Below are positions 58,300 through 64,000 of a DNA stretch of 64,000 bases, piece by piece. The stretch spans positions 3,269 through 67,268 of the forward strand of contig JAENRP010000083.1 of NCBI GenBank assembly GCA_024741835.1, written 5' to 3'. The DNA comes from Diplocarpon mali (Eukaryota; Ascomycota; Leotiomycetes; Helotiales; Drepanopezizaceae). The notes under the pieces are model-generated. The model did no database searches and was not told where the DNA came from. It saw nothing but the letters and a program-made list of their open reading frames with translations. Within the stretch, counting starts at the first letter, position 1. Each line of letters opens with the position of its first letter. A program made the translations under genes and the position numbers.

Positions 58300-60500
58300 A
58301 TCAGGAATGTATTCTGTGTGTATAGTCTGAATGTATAGTGAGAGGCGTTCGGTATGAGGCGAATACTAAATCTCAGCTTATCTCGGACCTAGCCATTCGC
58401 TTCTGTGGGTTTTGTTTAGTCGTTCTGAGGTCTCTGATTTCCAGGTCTTGCTATCTGTGCAGAAAGAGCCTGAGTTGGTGTTTGGTTCGGGCGCACAACT
58501 TCGGGTACCCCATCTATTACTGTGTGCTGCCTTACGGTGTTCTCTGGCACCCCCGCCGATCTCGAAGGTTAGAGAAACATCTTTCACAGAAGAAGCCGTG
58601 ATCTCCGTCTCATAGCACAATCCAAGCTACGATCACCACTTCTGTGGGGTTTCGGATGTCCTGCGCCTCTCCGTGGACTAGAGCATTCGTGAGCTGGTGC
58701 TACCTATACCTTCTGAAAGGCCAACATCAACACAGTACTACTTAACTAGCCATCACCCTCCATTTGCCCCCACCAAATATGGCCGCTCTTCCACTGCCTA
58801 GCAGACTTTCTACTGTAAATTCATATAGAACGCCCTCAACACAACTCTACACTCGCTAATGCGCAGTATCTAGGGAATTCCGGAGCTAGGCCGCAGACGG
58901 GTGTCTGTAGACAGAAACGCAGTTGATTCTTAGGGTGGAAAGTTATGCTAACACCCCAGCGCGGGCTGGGGGGAAACATGGTGGGTGGCCATCCGAAACC
59001 GATGGAGAGATGGGGAACTCCAAGCAAGATTAACGAGATAGGTCTGATGAGAGATGGAGGCTGGGTGATGAGGTTGGTGGTTGGTCCTGGGGAGGTCGGA
59101 AGAGTAGCATGGGTAGATCGTGGGACGAGATCTTCATATAAGATCAAGAGCGATCAGGTTGAGTCTGCTAACTCCCTCTGGTCAACAAGTAATTTTTGGG
59201 TGACGAGATCATGAACGATATTTCGCCTATCGGGATATATACTATGCCTCTGTTTCTTCGAATGACATACTGCTGTTTCCAAAGTTCCATCCTAGATCAC
59301 CGAGCCATGGCAACACTTTCTCTTGATTGAACCATCTGCTCAAAGGTAGAAATATACAAACTCAAATATCCTGAACGCCACTTCACTTATGGCTTGTGCC
59401 TCCAAACGGAATTTCGGCTTTTCTCATGAAACTACACGCTTGTTTTTCAAGAATTTCTTACCACTCAAAGCTAGCAGCGCCTCGCTGTTGATCTTAATCC
59501 TCAGCTATCGTCATCAGATGCTTCAAAGACCGTCTGTGTAATATGGCACGTCGTCATATTGCCAGTGGTATTCCACTTTGGAGTCGAGTACCTTGGTCTA
59601 AAATTCTGTCCGCCAGCCAGCGCCGGTCCACTGCGTGATATCAGCACACTTCCTGCATCTGCTAGTAGTTGCAAGATTTGATAAAGGACGGCCTGGACGG
59701 CTGGACGAGAGTTGGATGAGAAATAAACGACGTGCTAGGTGCACCATCTTGTTTCGGTAGTATTCGCTTCAACAAGAATATTTCTCCATTCCACGGCCAC
59801 CCCTCCCCCCTGGATATCGTCCTTAAGCAGAAGCGGATAAAGATGGACGGAAACGAGATAAAGATTTGGTGTGGAGCTAAAGCCTTGCCCGCAAGAACAA
59901 TATCTCGCTACCCATATGCAGCCAAAGTCCAGAGAACAATAGATTCTCAATTGGCTTGTGCTGCCGGTGTTGCTGTGGGATGGTAATGTCGACTTGTGAG
60001 AAGGCGGTTGGAGTCACTCGGGCCCTCTGTCAACAAACTTCATCACTCTCATTCTCATGCTCCTCCTCTTCATCTTCATCCTGTCGCCATTTTCGGCTCG
60101 GATCTCTACCTGTTGGACTTTCTCATCATCATCATCCTCTTCTTCCTCTCCGTCGTGGTCTTCCGCTTCTCTTCCCTCAATCTCCTCTCCTCTCTTCCTC
60201 ATTGTCATCCTCAGCGTTACCAATTTTTCTTTATTCATCTTCATTCTCTTCTTTCGTAGTGCCATTCGTCTGTTCCTCATTCTTCGTTCTCCTCGCCTAT
60301 CTCTGCCTTTTCCTATGAAGCTGCTATACTATCTACTCATTCTCTTATCTCCAACCGAGTAATGCCGGAATATTCTCGCAGGAAATCATCAATGAAGGTT
60401 CATCTGCTCCAATTTGTTCTGTTTCGTATTCATGAAGGAGTCTTTCGATTACTGTATATCGTCGTGAAGGATAACTTGGGAGCACCGAACTGATACTCAA
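58300..60500. other. Intergenic region, no gene supported
   Basis: A mixed-composition stretch after the synthetase gene. At about 60030-60300 the plus strand is a pyrimidine-rich block of TCTTC/TCATC repeats. It creates several overlapping low-complexity frames (Ser-rich on plus, Glu/Asp/Arg-rich on minus) that I do not accept as genes. Confidence 0.4.
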
Positions 60501-60504
60501 GGCC

Positions 60505-60570
60505 ATGGTCAGGTGACGAGACAAGCGAGGAGAGCTCCCGTACAGACCTGCCCTCCCCCAGGATTTGTAA
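60505..60570 (+). repeat. Dispersed repeat, copy 2 (partner near 39.1 kb)
   Basis: GTCAGGTGACGAGAC, AGCGAGG and AGACCTGCCC occur in the same order and similar spacing as at 39100-39200. It is non-coding in both places and probably transposon-derived. Confidence 0.45.
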
Positions 60571-61797
60571 GTAACAAATCGTCTCTGCGTTAAATTTTAC
60601 TTGGTTCAGGTCTCTCCTTTTCGGCCACTTTATGCTTATCTTAAATAAACCATCTTGCTTTGTTCTGTCTAACGTTTGCTTAGTTCACAGGGCACGTTGT
60701 TCGCGGCGATGTCATTTTGACAAGGAGGGTGTTGACTAACAAACAGATTGATAATAGAGGGGAAATAATCTTATAATTAACCTAATTAACATCCACAGTA
60801 GTGAAGTAATTCAGATAATGCTTTTTGTCACTCTCCAGCGTTGCATGTGACTAAAGGTGAAGTTCTGGCGAGTTTCCAGTTGGATTATGGCGCTTGCCTT
60901 ATCTGCCCAACTCACGGACTAGATGATATAGGTGTGATTGTTTCTTCAGGCAGGGCTGACAGCATTTTTAGGGTTTCCGCCGTTCTTAAAATTTGGATAA
61001 TTGACGAAGCAGATGATTGTCAGGCCTGCTTTAGACCCAGTCTTGATTATGTCAGAAGTGTTCTTAAGCATATTCTTTGAATTAGCCATACAGTGTAGAG
61101 AGAGTCTTATAGTATATTCTAAGGGATAAAATGATGTTAAGGCCTCTAGTTGACAGATTCACGGCGCAAGAAGAGAGTAGGTCTCTTCGACAGTCTTCCC
61201 AGGTGGCAGGAAAGGTTGCATGAGGAAGTAAGGGTTAGTGGTCGATCTGATCATGAGCCAGTAAGTGTAAGTACTTGCGCTGAGAGTGATGGGAAGTAGT
61301 CTATACAATTTCAGACACCAGCGCAGAAGTTATCAGAAGTGATGTTTCCACTAACAGCAAAGGGGAAGGCTGGTGCAGTAACGGCAAAAACGGAGAAAGC
61401 TTTGGCAGTAACACTGGTGACAACACAGAATATGCTACCAGCTTTCTAAGTGCCCAGAAAATTCAGTATTTTAAACAGAATCTGCTGTATTGAATATTCC
61501 ATCTGGAATAGGGTTAGGCGTTTTTCTTTTCTTAGAGAGAAGTTCAAGGCGCCCTAGAAAAACCCACGTGCTATCATAATTTGCTAGGGAAGACTTTGCA
61601 AGAGTTAGAACTACGCTTCTCTAAAGTGCCTATAGCTTTATATCGGTTGTAAAATAAAAAAATAGTTTCGTAAAATGACAAGATGAACTGTGGTTCTTAC
61701 TTTTTGATGAGGAACGAATTAGCAAGGCTACAAAGAAGGAAAGAGACATCAACCGCTTAATGATCTTAGTAAGACCTATTGACAGAAACTAACGATG
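60571..61797. other. AT-rich, gene-poor stretch
   Basis: No gene is supported. An 79-codon plus-strand frame at 60841-61080 contains scattered cysteines ('GACLICPTHGLDD') and coding-like composition but no start context or partner exon. It may be a gene relic. Confidence 0.35.
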
Positions 61798-62199
61798 TTG
61801 ATCAAGATTCCGATGGAGCTGCAGGAGTATATATACAAGGTATGCTTACTAAGCCTTAATCTCCGTTCAATCTCCGATCCTTGTATATTTCTAACAGCTA
61901 TAGTAAGGCCGACAAATCCTAATTTAATATCACTGTGCCCATTAGGACTTCAGGCATCCAGTACAGAAGTCTTGACCGTAGTCTCTAGTATCGCGCCCTT
62001 AAAATGTTCTCAATGTCACAGTTACTGCGATTTGTTTGGTTTAATTTTGTGGATCCCGCAAATGTCTCTTCCCAGAGCGTTAAGCTTTTATATTGAATGT
62101 TTGTCTTCCGAAACGAAGCTCTCCATTCTTCTAGAGCTGCCGAACGTCATTATATTGAAGAAACAAGGGGAAAGAAAATTAAAAGAAGGGCCCTTCTAG
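61795..62199 (+). pseudogene. Possible F-box-type gene relic
   Basis: The frame begins 'MLIKIPMELQEYIYKV', which resembles the N-terminal helix of fungal F-box or F-box-like proteins (L-P-x-E-L-x-x-x-I-Y). A GT donor after 'YIYK' (AAG|GTATGC) and a CTAAC branch about 50 nt later suggest the exon ends there and that the frame beyond it is partly intronic. Nothing clearly continues the fold downstream. The same exon-end/intron block recurs at about 30.8 kb, so a multicopy family has left debris here. Confidence 0.35.
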
Positions 62200-63161
62200 A
62201 GAACCAAAACAAGAGGAGGAAGCACCACAATTTGGCAAGCCACAGAGAAGACTTAGGAGCAAGAGCCAATTTTTTTAGTATGTAGGTTGGTTGGTTTTCT
62301 AAGGTACACTCCAGACTACGTATCTATCCCTTAATCGACTTATATTGGTCTTGTGACATCTAATCACATGAATCCGATGTTTTCAGCCCTCTATAATATC
62401 TATGACAACAAGCCATAATAGCCTTACGAGACAGCGCCTTGAGTTGAATTTATTTTTGATGCCAGCTAGTTATTCAGAAGATCCTGCTCGCCACAGCTAT
62501 TCATTGACCTGCACCATATGAGGGATTCCACCCACTGCAACACGTGTAGGAGGCGGATTGTGTGTTGTTTTTTAAAGTCAAGCCTCATGAACGTTCATTG
62601 GGGAGGCGGAACTGATGAAAAAAAGAGTATTGGCGGTGACAGCTGCAAGGGGCTGTGGAGGGAACGGGGCAGCCGGTCGCTAAATTGTTTTGTGGCAACG
62701 TGTAATTGGCTGCAAAATCAAAGTAAACATTCAAACCAACTTTACTGGATCTTGACTGGTCTCTCCTACTCTCCGGCTCCTGGTTCTGAAGCTTGTGCCA
62801 ACTTATCAGTATATCACGTGACTACATGCTGATTCCACCCTAGTTTCCCTCCCTTTCCCTTCCTTCACTGATGATCACTCGAAATCTTCTGGATTATTCA
62901 AGCGTTGTTCCACGATCTATCTTTTTCCAAGCGCAATCGAATGGTAGAATTGGTGGCTATCACTGTCACATGCAAGCTAATCTCAATATAAAATCTCTGC
63001 CGATTAGACGGGACTATATGAATCATCGCCGCCAATTGAAGATACTAGACAAGCGGCGCATCTTATAATACGCATACGCAGGAGGCTAGTAGATAAACCC
63101 AACCTCATTGCCAAACTCTAAAATGTAGCAGTGGATATTCTGTCCGACCTCAAGAATCAAG
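62200..63161. other. Upstream region of the NRPS-like gene
   Basis: AT-rich at first, becoming balanced. No gene is supported. The last few hundred nt should contain the promoter of the adenylation-domain gene starting at 63162. Confidence 0.4.
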
Positions 63162-64000
63162 ATGCCTCCCTCCGAAGCCAAAATTATACCGTCACTTCTG
63201 AACCGGGCCATGAGTGATGATTCGTCAATAGGTATGTCTACCGAGCACAATATCGTTAGATGGCAATACTAAGAAAGAGTATAGAAGACGAGAAACATGG
63301 CTCGAGAACAGATAAAGATGAACCGCCCTCCCAATCCATAGCCGCAAAGACCCGTCCCGTGATCGATACCTCCAAAGATCTTTCCACCCTGATAGCGCAG
63401 CAGATGCGCGCAACACCAAATGCCGTTGCCATAGAAGATGAGACATCATCGTACACATATGGTGAACTCGATCTTGCGGTTACGGACCTCGCGAACCGCC
63501 TTCGAGACCACGGCGTCGGTCGAGACAGTTTAGTTGGGGTGCTGCTGGGTCGCAGTGCAAGCTACATGATTGCATGTCTTGCAGCTCTGCGTGCTGGCGG
63601 CGCGTTTCTGGTTCTCGAACTTGCGTACCCGCCGAATTTGCTGGCGGATGTTATTGATGATGCCAAGCCCAAAGTTGTGGTTACGAACGAGATGCAGGCC
63701 AGTCAAATCAATGCCGATGTTCCCCTCATTCTTCTTGATGGTGTTCTCAAGACCTATAGATTATCGGGGGAAAGATTGCCCCCTCTTCCGGCTGATGATG
63801 ACTTGGAGCGACTTGCGTTTGTGTCGTACTCTAGCGGAACCACGGGTCGACCGAAAGGGATTGCCAATCCACACATGGCGCCTGTACTATCATACGATCT
63901 GAGATTTCGTCTGAGCGATCTAGCTCCTGGGGACCGTGTGGCTTGCAATGTATTCTTCATATGGGAGATGCTGCGACCTCTGCTTAGAGGAGCAACTGTA
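63162..64000 (+). CDS. NRPS-like adenylation-domain enzyme, N-terminal part (cut by window edge)
   Basis: Exon 1 is 63162-63231; exon 2 starts at 63285 and runs past the window end. The 53-nt intron (GTATGT, CTAAG branch, TATAG) joins in phase ('SSI|EDEKHG'). About 262 residues are visible. After a ~50-residue leader comes an adenylation domain: 'TYGELDLAVTDLANRLRDHG', A2-like 'LAALRAGGAFLVLELAYPP', and the A3 phosphate-binding loop 'YSSGTTGRPKG'. The protein starts directly with the A domain, with no condensation domain before it, as in A-T-R or A-T-TE NRPS-like enzymes. 'SYDLRF' and 'NVFFIWEMLRPLLRGATV' remind me of the ATRR glycine-betaine/choline reductase group; that assignment is from memory and tentative. 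Confidence 0.82.

Noticed and set aside
60014..60318. Ser-rich plus-strand and Glu/Asp/Arg-rich minus-strand frames near 60.1 kb
   Set aside because: They arise from a TCTTC/TCATC low-complexity tract.
1..64000. tRNA, rRNA or snoRNA genes
   Set aside because: Looked for T-loop-like GGTTCGA/GGTTCAA contexts with matching acceptor stems by eye; none formed a cloverleaf. A tRNAscan-SE/Infernal run would settle it.

Overview
The window is nuclear DNA of a filamentous ascomycete (Pezizomycotina). The evidence is short introns (about 42-75 nt) with GTRNGT donors, CTRAC branch sites and YAG acceptors, well-spaced genes on both strands, and fungal-type protein families. Base composition alternates between GC-balanced gene blocks (1-15.9, 21.6-33.4, 35.5-39, 49.2-58.3 kb) and AT-rich, gene-poor stretches (about 16-21.6, 33.5-35.4, 39.3-48.5, 58.5-63 kb). 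Those stretches hold transposon debris and broken genes, the two-compartment layout that RIP leaves in such genomes. I cannot name the species.

Layout: a G1/S cyclin (369-1600, +); a seven-exon protein of unknown role with a DSGA aspartyl-protease-like motif (5238-2680, -); a 2,663-residue protein of unknown family built from diverged internal repeats (5981-14115, +); a conserved fungal Cys-rich protein (15936-15190, -); a degraded gene (about 18.8-17.0 kb, -); a 1,267-residue tail-anchored protein (25444-21641, -); Pescadillo/NOP7 (28114-26069, -), divergent from the GPI-transamidase subunit PIG-U/GAB1 (28350-29707, +); an Rrn9-like Pol I factor with AT-hook-like and C2H2 motifs (31319-33431, +); an Ato/GPR1-FUN34-YaaH acetate transporter (36517-35472, -); a repeat-rich AT island (39.3-48.5 kb) holding four 276-bp Tc1/mariner-derived MITEs, a nested second MITE family and one intact-looking four-exon small secreted Cys-rich protein (42503-42040, -); kinesin-5/BimC (52885-49229, -), divergent from a PHAF1/UPF0183 protein (53263-54894, +); mitochondrial isoleucyl-tRNA synthetase (55211-58299, +); and the start of an NRPS-like adenylation-domain enzyme cut by the right edge (63162 to beyond 64000, +).

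The recognised genes are mostly single-copy housekeeping functions: cell cycle, ribosome biogenesis, rRNA transcription, GPI anchoring, mitochondrial translation and spindle assembly. They do not form a pathway. The accessory interest lies in the secreted Cys-rich gene inside the MITE island, the nested mariner MITEs, the giant repeat protein, the NRPS-like gene at the edge, and two introns best explained as GC-AG introns. All exon models were built by eye from splice motifs and reading-frame continuity; none has transcript support here.
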